DNA from: CAZYJD01 sp964647785
Lineage (GTDB): Bacteria; Bacteroidota; Bacteroidia; NS11-12g; UBA9320
Direction: 5' to 3'
DNA: 64,000 nucleotides
Assembly: GCA_964647785.1 (NCBI GenBank)
Contig: CAZYJD010000003.1
Location: forward strand, 3,168 to 67,167
This document shows, piece by piece, positions 1 through 8,247 of the stretch (position 1 is the first letter of the stretch; every line of letters starts with the position of its first letter). The position numbers and the translations under genes were made by a program. The notes beneath the pieces are model-generated. The model ran no database searches. It saw nothing but the letters and a program-made list of their open reading frames with translations, and was not told where the DNA came from.

Positions 1-2418
1 ATCTGGCAGAAAGAAAAACAACTCAATGGAGTCACCATTTTGATCATAAGCCATGATCTCAAAATCAAGGGTATCAAATACCCGAACCCGCATAAAGGTA
101 TCTTTGACAACGGGCTTCAAATTGATGTTTCCAAATTCGAATTTGAAAGATGCATTGCTACAGCGCGGACTCGGATTGCTCTTAGCGAAAGCGCCATCTG
201 TGGTTGGGAAATCTGAAATCTGGCTTTGAAATGGATAATTCGACGGACAACTGGCACATACGCTTTGGTATACCGCTCCTCTTTTATCAAATCGGCTGGT
301 TCCACCATCTACATGGTCATTCGTTCTATTACCGCCCATGTAGGTGGCGTAAAGCAGTTGCCTTGCATCTTTCTCAAGAACAAAGAGATAAAAGTCGCTG
401 CCATCTGTGGTTTTGTAGGCTGCATCTGCAGTGGTAGGCAAATCTCTTGTATTGCTTCCGTTGACCAGGCTAGAAGCTCCTCCCCAGCCCGATGCGTATA
501 TCTTGCCACATTCATCCACCATGAAAGCGTTGATGGTTATATCGGGTACTCCACGGCCTGAACCAATGGTTGTTGAGAAGCGTAAGCTACTCAGGTCTTT
601 GGTGAAAGAACTCACAAAAACTCCACTATTGGCATTGACGTAGACCTCAGCTCGCACCGGCATGCTTCCTTCGCTTTGGCCGATGACATAAACATTGCCG
701 CTGCGGTCGAAATCGAGTGAAAAAACTTGATCGTAGCGCGCTGTGCCCCAATACATGTATTTACTCAGGGTATTTCCGGTTGCAGAAACAGCAGCAATAA
801 AACCATCGGTGCGCCCCGAATAGCTTGCATTGAGCACCCCCTGCCCTCTCCCCATTCCCGCACTTGATGTTCCTCCAGATAAATAGATATCACCTCCGGA
901 TGGATGCACATCTACGCTGTACAAACCATCATTCCCTTCCCCACCTAAATATGAACCAAGAATGAGTTCGCTCAGATCAGGCTTGAATTTTAGTAGAATT
1001 CCATCGCTGTAGCCCCCCCCAAATTCCTTCTGGAATGCGCTATTCGTCATGCTCAAATCTCTCGAACTTGTGCTGCTGGCAATCAGAATATTACCTTGAG
1101 CATCAAGATTTACTTCGCCCCGGAAATTATCGGCATAGAAATACTTTAGATTCTCCGCTTCATTTACGCCATCCATACCGTTGCTGCCGAAATAGGTGCT
1201 TCCTGACAAGCGTGATCCATCGGCAGAAAATTTGGTGATCACCATATCGAATGAGTCACTGTAAAAAGGTTGATATGCAGTAACCGTTACAGGGTAATTC
1301 ACAGACATGCTGGTGCCAAATACGATCAACTCATTTTCATCATTCACAATGAGGCTGTGCGGATATTCGTTGTTCACCCCTCCGAGATAGGTAGCATATA
1401 GCAGTTGTCTGCCATCCGGGCTGTATTTACTAATGCTAATATCACAGGCAAGCGAATATCCATAAATGGGCAATACCACTCCTCCGGCAAAGGTTCTCTG
1501 ATATGCCCCTGCCGTGGCCGGAAATCTGCCATTTCGAAGTGCTGGAATCTGATCATAGGGTGAGGTAGCAATTCCTCCGGCATACAGATGCCCTTCTTCA
1601 TCGAATGTGGCCGTAAAACCAAAGTTATCGACCGTACTGCCTGAATAGGTGCTAAAAACTAGTTCGGGATCAATGATCAATGGAACTCTTTTCAACAAGC
1701 CCCTGTTGCGAAAGCGAATAACGCCTTCTGAATCGATTTCATATTCAACCTCTGCTGGAACTTTTGAACCATTTTCCAGGTGGTATGAAAGAGGAATGCT
1801 TTCTTCTACCCATCCAATGGAGGTTTTCATTTTTATGCGCCCATGCTCTATTTTGATGCTCTCATAACCTTCATACTTCAGGGCTATTTGCCCGATATCG
1901 GCATCGGATGAAAGAATCAAGTTGTACTTCACCCCTTTTTCAGTCTCGAGTATCTCTAGGTCAATCCCTGGATACAAATCCTTTTTGTACAACTTTGAAA
2001 ATAATGGAACCGATGAACGCCATTGCTTCTGATCGTTGCCGATGAAATAATTGTGGTGCTCGGAGTACCTCCCGCTTGATTCCAGATGATCTGACATTTT
2101 ACTCGAGCCCAAGAAGTTCATTTTAAGCACATGGGCTTTCAATACAACGGGTTTAAGAGTAGCCGATCCTTTCTCATGATTGTGCATCACCAGTTGCGAC
2201 CAAACTTCTTCATCATGTGTGAGCAGGGTAAAGCCATTTTTATCAAGATAAAAACGACCACCAATGGAATTACGGGCGTACAAAATTTCCGGATCCCATT
2301 GTCCCTTATTTTGAATAAAGCCTCCTGAGGATGCAAATGCTTGCCCTTGGCACAAAACAATTGTCAGGCCTGCGATGAGCAGTATAAGACCAACTGTTTG
2401 TTTAAAGGTGTGCAACAT
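1..2418 (-). CDS. DUF7948/SBBP-repeat surface protein, C-terminus cut by window edge
   Basis: The reading frame is open from an ATG at 2418 to the window edge (806 codons), so the C-terminal part lies outside. An N-terminal signal peptide (hydrophobic VGLILLIAGLTIVL) is followed by the FIQNKGQWDPEILYARN segment, which is typical of the DUF7948 domain at the start of large Bacteroidota surface proteins. From about residue 270 there are repeated blocks of the type STYLGG...D...VD..GN.Y..G, which are SBBP (beta-propeller) repeats. Such proteins normally end in a T9SS or gliding-motility CHU_C sorting domain, but that end is not visible here. It is probably exported to the cell surface for adhesion or an unknown role. 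The function is inferred from architecture only. Confidence 0.85.
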   Translation of the reverse strand, partial: MLHTFKQTVGLILLIAGLTIVLCQGQAFASSGGFIQNKGQWDPEILYARNSIGGRFYLDKNGFTLLTHDEEVWSQLVMHNHEKGSATLKPVVLKAHVLKMNFLGSSKMSDHLESSGRYSEHHNYFIGNDQKQWRSSVPLFSKLYKKDLYPGIDLEILETEKGVKYNLILSSDADIGQIALKYEGYESIKIEHGRIKMKTSIGWVEESIPLSYHLENGSKVPAEVEYEIDSEGVIRFRNRGLLKRVPLIIDPELVFSTYSGSTVDNFGFTATFDEEGHLYAGGIATSPYDQIPALRNGRFPATAGAYQRTFAGGVVLPIYGYSLACDISISKYSPDGRQLLYATYLGGVNNEYPHSLIVNDENELIVFGTSMSVNYPVTVTAYQPFYSDSFDMVITKFSADGSRLSGSTYFGSNGMDGVNEAENLKYFYADNFRGEVNLDAQGNILIASSTSSRDLSMTNSAFQKEFGGGYSDGILLKFKPDLSELILGSYLGGEGNDGLYSVDVHPSGGDIYLSGGTSSAGMGRGQGVLNASYSGRTDGFIAAVSATGNTLSKYMYWGTARYDQVFSLDFDRSGNVYVIGQSEGSMPVRAEVYVNANSGVFVSSFTKDLSSLRFSTTIGSGRGVPDITINAFMVDECGKIYASGWGGASSLVNGSNTRDLPTTADAAYKTTDGSDFYLFVLEKDARQLLYATYMGGNRTNDHVDGGTSRFDKRGAVYQSVCASCPSNYPFQSQISDFPTTDGAFAKSNPSPRCSNASFKFEFGNINLKPVVKDTFMRVRVFDTLDFEIMAYDQNGDSIELFFFLPD

Positions 2419-2460
2419 TCCACCCGCTAAGATACGCAAGATGGCGAAAAGGTTGCTCCT

Positions 2461-4788
2461 TTAATACGCTTCGGCGGTAAAGGGGAAAAGTGTAACGCTG
2501 TATTTAAAAGTTGATTTATCTGATAATGTGATGGTTACATCAAATATCGTCTCTTTGTCAATTTTTGAACGATCGATCTCGGGGATCCATACGATGGTGG
2601 GCATTCCATATCCTTCTGTGTATGTTTGTTGAGCAAGTTTTACCGCTTGTCCATTGCTGGTCATTGTAACTTTTGCCCCCTTTAAATCGCGGTAAAGTGA
2701 GAACGACCATTGATCGAAGGCCATCATTACAGGTAAATAGCCTTCATTGGGCCACGCAACATACTGCTCACGATAAACGGCAGAATCAGTACTTCCTGAG
2801 TCGTCGAGTGCCCAAATGCAACTGAAGTTTGTGGTACTTCCGTGTCCGTACTCCTTGGCATTCGGATACATCAACCATCTGCGATTACCGAGGGTTTTAT
2901 TTTTATTATCAGCAAAGAAAGCAGTTACAGCCACCGAGGTATTCACCCCTTTGGTAAGCAGCCCGTATTTGGCTGCCTCTGCTCCTTCCGATGTATAACA
3001 ACGCCAATTACGAGCGGGGTAATGGTCGATTTTATCATTGGCCTCCATCATCAATGCAGCTTGCTGGCACCAATCGTTTAATTCTTTTACGAGGTAAATC
3101 TCAGGCACTCCAGCATTTCTTCTGAAGTAATTGATTCTAGACTCGATTTTTCTTTCGATGGTTTTCTTAATTGTACCAGGGTAACAAGTGTTGGGATCGC
3201 CATTCCATTCAAATTCCTCTATCCATTCACCCAATACACTGTCTTTGGTCATACGGGTTTCATAATAGTTGTAGTAAAAATCATCTTTGGCTATGCGAAT
3301 GCGCTGCTCTTTCCAATGTTTTTTATCCGTGGCACTTGATGCACGCTTATCTTCTTCTTTGGCTATTTCGGCTGCTTTGGCATAGCGGCCAGCTTTCATC
3401 AGTGGATCGAGTAATTCTGTGCTCACCTTTTTTAGTGCCATTAGCACTGCGGCATCATTTCCTGCATTGTATTCATCTACCAATAGGGTTCGTAAAGCCA
3501 GTGCTTCACTGATATCACCTGCTTTAGGACTGCTTTTCAACGCCAGGGTCTTCCGGTAGGTCTTGAGATCATCATTTTCCGGATATCTGTCTGTTCCAGA
3601 CTTCATGATCATGGAAGCGAGTCCAAGACTTTCTTTCTCAGCAGCAAAATCAGTGATAATGATCCATCGTTTAACCAAAGCAGCTTCATCGGCAGATTCA
3701 GCAGTGAGATCCATGTAGTGCGAAATTGCCGATCGAGCTGCAAGGTCGTGACCCTCTCGATAATAGTATTTGCCCATTTTCCAAACTGCGTCACTCTCTT
3801 TCTCAGATACAAACTCATCGTGCTTCTGATAAATGCTCTTATCATCGGCGGTGTAGCGCTTCACCTTTTCTGCAGCAAACTCATTCACCAGCAGCAAGGC
3901 AGAAGAGGGTTCATTCTCCTCGACATACTTCCGATAAAGATACAGCAAGATGGCGTTGTCTTTATGCATGAGGGTCGTGTCTGTAGGGAAATACCTCAGT
4001 GCCTCCTGCACCTTTTCTTTCAGCAAAACAGACGGCATCATATTCTTTAGCTGTTCTTTATAGACTTCTAGAAGATAGTAATTGAGCCTAGCGTTGTCAT
4101 CGAAAATTTGTCTGCCTGCGATCAGGTAAATCGCTGCTGAGTCGTATTTCTGGCGATTCCAGTAATATTCGCCGTAAAACAGGTATGGATCAGGAACCAT
4201 CACTTTGCTTTTTCCCGATGCCGATACAGCGTCGTTGAATCGCTGCATAAGGGTATCATAAATTAAACGTCCGGCGGCGGTATCTCCCATCGTCATATTT
4301 GTTTTTCCCATCCAGAAGTAAGCGGTGGTATCTCCATTGAGTTCGTAACTCTTGGCAAATGTTCTTAGGGCTTTGTAGTAACCATTCACATTGTACATAT
4401 CAATGGCTGCCTGGTTGTTCAATCCGGCTATTCTTGACAATAGAACCGGGTTTGCTTTCAAAAGGGCCGGACCATCTCCCTTGCGGGCGGCTTTATCGAG
4501 GTATTTAATGGCCGTGCTCACAGCATCAGGATATTTTTCGCTCAGATATTCATCGTTGTGAATGAAGTAGAGTGTTTCTGCTCCAAGTATGTATGGCACA
4601 GCACTTTTTCTCAATTCTGGATCTTCCATGGCCTCTTCGCAAAGCTTGATGGCTCTTTTATACAAACCGTCATCAAGCGCCTGCTCGATTTTCGTTACCA
4701 TTTCAGAATTCTGAGCCTGAAGGGTAAAAGGCAAAAGACAGATGAAGAAAACAACAATTGTTTTAAAATTTCTTTTTCTGATTTTCAT
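2461..4788 (-). CDS. Secreted TPR-like and CAP-domain protein
   Basis: The 775-residue protein has a signal peptide (residues 1-25, ending FTLQAQ). Residues 27-480 are helix-rich and look like TPR or tetratricopeptide-like repeats. The C-terminal part from about residue 550 begins INYFRRNAGVPEI and continues with WCQQAALMM, HYPARNW and YTSEGAEAAKYG, the layout of a CAP (SCP/PR1-like) domain with its conserved His and Glu region. CAP domains are extracytoplasmic and their bacterial roles are mostly unknown. It lies 24 nt downstream of the ABM protein and probably belongs to the same minus-strand operon. No T9SS sorting domain is visible at the C-terminus, so a periplasmic or outer-membrane location is likely. 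Confidence 0.8.
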   Translation of the reverse strand: MKIRKRNFKTIVVFFICLLPFTLQAQNSEMVTKIEQALDDGLYKRAIKLCEEAMEDPELRKSAVPYILGAETLYFIHNDEYLSEKYPDAVSTAIKYLDKAARKGDGPALLKANPVLLSRIAGLNNQAAIDMYNVNGYYKALRTFAKSYELNGDTTAYFWMGKTNMTMGDTAAGRLIYDTLMQRFNDAVSASGKSKVMVPDPYLFYGEYYWNRQKYDSAAIYLIAGRQIFDDNARLNYYLLEVYKEQLKNMMPSVLLKEKVQEALRYFPTDTTLMHKDNAILLYLYRKYVEENEPSSALLLVNEFAAEKVKRYTADDKSIYQKHDEFVSEKESDAVWKMGKYYYREGHDLAARSAISHYMDLTAESADEAALVKRWIIITDFAAEKESLGLASMIMKSGTDRYPENDDLKTYRKTLALKSSPKAGDISEALALRTLLVDEYNAGNDAAVLMALKKVSTELLDPLMKAGRYAKAAEIAKEEDKRASSATDKKHWKEQRIRIAKDDFYYNYYETRMTKDSVLGEWIEEFEWNGDPNTCYPGTIKKTIERKIESRINYFRRNAGVPEIYLVKELNDWCQQAALMMEANDKIDHYPARNWRCYTSEGAEAAKYGLLTKGVNTSVAVTAFFADNKNKTLGNRRWLMYPNAKEYGHGSTTNFSCIWALDDSGSTDSAVYREQYVAWPNEGYLPVMMAFDQWSFSLYRDLKGAKVTMTSNGQAVKLAQQTYTEGYGMPTIVWIPEIDRSKIDKETIFDVTITLSDKSTFKYSVTLFPFTAEAY

Positions 4789-4812
4789 AGATTCTTCAAT
4801 TATACAAAACGT

Positions 4813-5118
4813 TTAAACACTCTCGGTTGCATCCGACAGCAAATTCGTACTCCAAGCTTCCGCCTGTTGATCAAAAAGGGCTTTTGTTTGTTTCCAAGTG
4901 TTCTTAAACAATTCACTTTTTCTATAACGCTCAAGGGCTTGATCGTCTTGCCAAAGGCTATAAGTAAAAAATATTTTGGGATCATTTTTGTCTTGCAAAA
5001 GTTTAACCCCCTCACAGCCTTCAAAGGCCGCAATGCGATCTTTGCTTGACTCAAAAATTTCTTTGAATTGATGCACGGCTTCCAGCCTGAAAGTAAGTTT
5101 TACAATTCGGTTGATCAT
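4813..5118 (-). CDS. ABM (antibiotic biosynthesis monooxygenase) family protein
   Basis: The 101-residue protein starts MINRIVKLTF and has the short alternating beta-alpha pattern of the dimeric ferredoxin-like ABM fold. The central segment with FEGCEGVKLLQD followed by FFTYSLWQDDQALERYRKS is characteristic of this family. Members act on quinones, heme or other aromatic substrates, but sequence alone does not give the substrate. The ATG overlaps the stop of the upstream DUF62 gene by 4 nt (ATGA), so the two are very likely translated together. The family call is firm and the reaction is unknown. Confidence 0.85.
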   Translation of the reverse strand: MINRIVKLTFRLEAVHQFKEIFESSKDRIAAFEGCEGVKLLQDKNDPKIFFTYSLWQDDQALERYRKSELFKNTWKQTKALFDQQAEAWSTNLLSDATESV

Positions 5119-5879
5119 TTTCTTTCTATGATGATGTTGCTTCCCTTCCTCAACCCCAGCAAACCTGATGCATTGCCTTCATTGATTGACACCTGCAGAT
5201 ATCCCGTGTCATCAAAAAATGCCACAATTTCACCTGGTGGTAAGGCGTCAAAATCATCACTAATTTTCTCAATTTCCTCATGCCTGCTCAGGCGGATTCG
5301 AATTTTATCGCTCCCTCCTAATTTGGCCACTTCATCGCGGTGAACATTGGTGTACACATTTTCATAGCGATCAACGTATACCACCGTGCCTGTTATGCGA
5401 TCGATGGTTCTGACAGGTTGCAGAAATGCTTTTTGATTCATTTGATCCAAAGAAACCACTGAAAATTCATTCCATTTACCCTGCAAGAGGTAAATGCAAG
5501 CAGCTGAAAATGCCTCTTTCACTGAAATCTCCTGATCGGGCAAAGTGAACTTTCGGAGTTCGTGAATTTCAGGAAGAATACTTAAGATTCCATTGTCGGT
5601 GCAGATGTATGTTCGGTCTTCAAAGCGGGCGGCCAGAAGGCTTCCATTTTTCCGAAGACTGGTATCCACCATGATCATGCAAATGTTATGGGATGGAAGA
5701 TGGGGATAGGATTGTTTTAGTATGAATGCAGCTTCATTGCTGTTGTAGGGTTCAATGTTGTGCTCGATGTCTAAAAACACCAAATCTGGGAAAACAGAAA
5801 GAATGCGTGATTTCACACTTCCCAGCATGAAAGAGCCTGCGCCAAAATCACTTATCAGGGATACAGATTTGATTTGCAA
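5115..5879 (-). CDS. DUF62 / SAM hydrolase-like protein, divergent active site
   Basis: The 254-residue protein has the fold signature of the SAM hydroxide adenosyltransferase / fluorinase superfamily: SLISDFGAGSFMLGSVK at the N-terminus, a DIEH-type strand at about 37-40, MVDTS at 70-74, and the conserved DNG at 95-97. Characterised SAM hydrolases use an Asp-Arg-His triad, in a DPGVGTxR motif and an HGRD motif. Here Asp72 is kept, but the expected Arg position (79) is Gly and the HGRD region reads SVKE (about 119-122). The reaction may therefore differ. It overlaps the downstream ABM gene by 4 nt and is divergent from phoH. Confidence 0.8.
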   Translation of the reverse strand: MQIKSVSLISDFGAGSFMLGSVKSRILSVFPDLVFLDIEHNIEPYNSNEAAFILKQSYPHLPSHNICMIMVDTSLRKNGSLLAARFEDRTYICTDNGILSILPEIHELRKFTLPDQEISVKEAFSAACIYLLQGKWNEFSVVSLDQMNQKAFLQPVRTIDRITGTVVYVDRYENVYTNVHRDEVAKLGGSDKIRIRLSRHEEIEKISDDFDALPPGEIVAFFDDTGYLQVSINEGNASGLLGLRKGSNIIIERK

Positions 5880-5886
5880 AAAGCTT

Positions 5887-5894
5887 TAATTTTG
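5887..5894 (+). promoter_or_regulatory. Candidate -7 box upstream of phoH
   Basis: The sequence TAATTTTG matches the Bacteroidota -7 consensus TAnnTTTG. It lies 51 nt before the TTG start of phoH. No well-spaced TTTG -33 element is seen, so this is a weak call. Confidence 0.35.
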
Positions 5895-5945
5895 AGAGCG
5901 AAATTAATGGTGAACCTGAACTTTAACTGAAGACTTTCAAAAAGA

Positions 5946-6962
5946 TTGACAGAAAAAATTTTCCTCATTGACCAAATCAACCCTTTAAGGTTCTTCGGTC
6001 CTGATAACAAGACACTTAATCACATTAAGAATTCTTTCCCCGGAATTCGTATTGTAAGCCGTGGCAATATGATCAAGGCTACAGGGCCTGAAGATCTGCT
6101 GGAACGCTTTGGAGAGAAACTGGAGCAAATGATTCGATATCTCGAGGAGCATCCGGAAATTGAACATGAAGTAATTGATAAAATGATGCGAGATGAATGG
6201 GTGGATGTTCATCCGGAACTTACCCAAGGAGATCAGGTACTGGTTTATGGTCCAGGAGGAAAAAGCATCAAAGCCAGAACCCCCAACCAAAAGCTTTTGG
6301 TATATGAAATCGAACGAAACGACATCGTTTTTGCTTTGGGACCTGCAGGAACCGGTAAAACTTACACAGCCGTTGCGGTGGCGGTACGTGCTCTTAAAAA
6401 CAAGCAAGTAAAACGCATCATTCTTGCACGCCCGGCAGTGGAAGCAGGTGAAAATCTCGGCTTTTTACCAGGGGATATGAAGGACAAAATTGACCCATAT
6501 CTGCGTCCGCTATACGACGCATTGGAAGACATGCTGCCGCCAGATAAATTCATCAAATACATGGAGAACCGCACCATAGAAATTGCACCTATGGCCTTCA
6601 TGAGAGGAAGAACACTTGACCATTGCTTTGTGATTCTGGATGAGGCGCAAAATGCCACCGATACGCAGTTGAAGATGTTTCTAACCCGCATGGGGCCGAA
6701 TGCAAAAATTATTGTAACTGGCGATTTGAGCCAAGTTGATCTTCCGAGAAATCAAAAATCAGGTTTGATTCGAGCAACCCGTATTTTAGGGGGCATTCCC
6801 GGTATTCGAATGGTTTATCTCGACGTGGAAGATGTGGTGCGCCACCGTCTTGTGAAAAAAATCATCACCGCCTATGAAAAGAGTGATGAGCGGTCCGATT
6901 TGCCAAAAAAATTGCCTGCAAAAGAACCCACTGATCATCCTAAATCCAAACCAACAGAATGA
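5946..6962 (+). CDS. phoH: PhoH family ATPase
   Basis: The 338-residue cytoplasmic P-loop protein has Walker A GPAGTGKT at about residues 132-139, followed by ILARPAVEAGENLGFLPGD, the family hallmark. Walker B is in FVILDEAQNAT at about 227, and VTGDLSQVDLP follows. PhoH-like proteins are ATPases linked to RNA metabolism and stress, sometimes to ribosome maturation. The start is TTG because no in-frame ATG exists before residue about 42, and the N-terminal domain needs that sequence. The C-terminal 25 residues are a charged Lys/Pro-rich tail. Its stop overlaps the next gene by 4 nt (ATGA). Confidence 0.92.
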   Translation: MTEKIFLIDQINPLRFFGPDNKTLNHIKNSFPGIRIVSRGNMIKATGPEDLLERFGEKLEQMIRYLEEHPEIEHEVIDKMMRDEWVDVHPELTQGDQVLVYGPGGKSIKARTPNQKLLVYEIERNDIVFALGPAGTGKTYTAVAVAVRALKNKQVKRIILARPAVEAGENLGFLPGDMKDKIDPYLRPLYDALEDMLPPDKFIKYMENRTIEIAPMAFMRGRTLDHCFVILDEAQNATDTQLKMFLTRMGPNAKIIVTGDLSQVDLPRNQKSGLIRATRILGGIPGIRMVYLDVEDVVRHRLVKKIITAYEKSDERSDLPKKLPAKEPTDHPKSKPTE

Positions 6963-8245
6963 AAAACTTACAACAAATACTTAAACGTATCGGCCCCACG
7001 TATTCTCGCATCTTTATCACTCTATTGCTCTGGTCAGCAGGGATGCAGCTCTTTGCTCAATGCGATTTCACCGAAGCTCGTTATGCCGTTCGAGAGGAAT
7101 TGGATGTGCTCTATGGCATTCAAAACGATTGGGCGGGAAACCCCGATAGCCTAAGATTGGATTTATACAAACCCAGCGGAGATCATAGCACTGCTCGCCC
7201 TTTGTTGATGCTGGTGCATGGTGGAGGTTTTGCTTCAGGTGACAAATCCGAATTAAAGGCTTTGTGCACCTCCATCGCCTCATGCGGTATTGTTTGTGTG
7301 TCTTTAGAATACCGCCTAGGGTTTGTGCGTCCGCTTCAATTAGACTATCCATACAGCTATGATCAAGCAGAGGTGTACCGTGCCATTTATCGTGCTCAAC
7401 AAGATGCAAAAGGTGCCATTCGGTTTTTAAAGGGGCGAAGCGATCTTGATTCTACCGATCGCAATGAGTTTTACACCGGCGGTTTTAGCGCAGGTGGCTT
7501 CGTAGCCTTGGCTACGGCCTTTTACACCGATAGCAGTTTGCGATTCCCATCAACCTTAGCCATCTCAGATGCTGTAAATCAAAGTGGCACTTATGCGCGG
7601 CCTGATCTTGGTTTGTTCGATGGTGGTTTGCACCGCAATGGAGAAAATGCCACAATCAAAGGGGTGTTCAACTTTTTTGGTGCAGTGCACGACACCTCTA
7701 TCATCACCTCTTCAGGTCCAAAAATTTGGCAATACCATCAATCCGGTGATCCGGTGGTGCCATGTGAAAGAAATAAACCCTATCACGGCATTGGTTTATT
7801 GATTCCTGATAATTACCCTGCTGTAAGTGGCAGCTGCCATATACAAACCCGTTTACAAAATTTGGGAGCACAGGCACCTGAGCATAAAACCATCATTCAT
7901 AATGGCAATGAACACGATGTACACGACATCGTTTCGGTACAAAAAGACATGCTTGAAACCCTGAGCAAATGGATTTGCAGCGGTCCTTTGTCAGCAACGG
8001 CCATTCAAAACAATTTAACGGCCAAGGTTTATCCCAACCCTTCAAAAACCCGAGTTGTGTTTGAACAAATACCCTCAGGAAGTCAGATTGAAATTTTCGA
8101 TCATCAAGGCCGTTTGTGTGCAGAAATGACTTCGAATGCTTCGATTCTGGAATGGAAGCACCAATTGCCCGATGGTATTTATTGCGCTTTGATTGCAACG
8201 CCCGATGGCGGATGCAAACGTTTCTCATTCATCGTTTCCAATTAA
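6959..8245 (+). CDS. Secreted alpha/beta-hydrolase (esterase) with T9SS type-A sorting domain
   Basis: The 428-residue protein has a signal peptide ending near MQLFAQC. The catalytic domain shows the oxyanion-hole segment LVHGGGFASGD at about 80-90 and the nucleophile elbow GGFSAGGF at about 175-182, as in carboxylesterase/BD-FAE-like hydrolases. A His near HNGNEHDVHDI is the probable catalytic base. The last 75 residues (VYPNPSKTRVVFEQIPSG through GIYCALIATPDGG) form a T9SS type-A sorting domain, so the enzyme should be exported and attached to the surface or released. The substrate is unknown, probably an ester of a polymer or lipid. It is translationally coupled to phoH, which is functionally odd. 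Confidence 0.88.
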   Translation: MKNLQQILKRIGPTYSRIFITLLLWSAGMQLFAQCDFTEARYAVREELDVLYGIQNDWAGNPDSLRLDLYKPSGDHSTARPLLMLVHGGGFASGDKSELKALCTSIASCGIVCVSLEYRLGFVRPLQLDYPYSYDQAEVYRAIYRAQQDAKGAIRFLKGRSDLDSTDRNEFYTGGFSAGGFVALATAFYTDSSLRFPSTLAISDAVNQSGTYARPDLGLFDGGLHRNGENATIKGVFNFFGAVHDTSIITSSGPKIWQYHQSGDPVVPCERNKPYHGIGLLIPDNYPAVSGSCHIQTRLQNLGAQAPEHKTIIHNGNEHDVHDIVSVQKDMLETLSKWICSGPLSATAIQNNLTAKVYPNPSKTRVVFEQIPSGSQIEIFDHQGRLCAEMTSNASILEWKHQLPDGIYCALIATPDGGCKRFSFIVSN

Positions 8246-8247
8246 TT

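Noticed and set aside
1013..1020. Run of eight C as a frameshift
   Set aside because: The frame of the SBBP protein continues through it without a stop.
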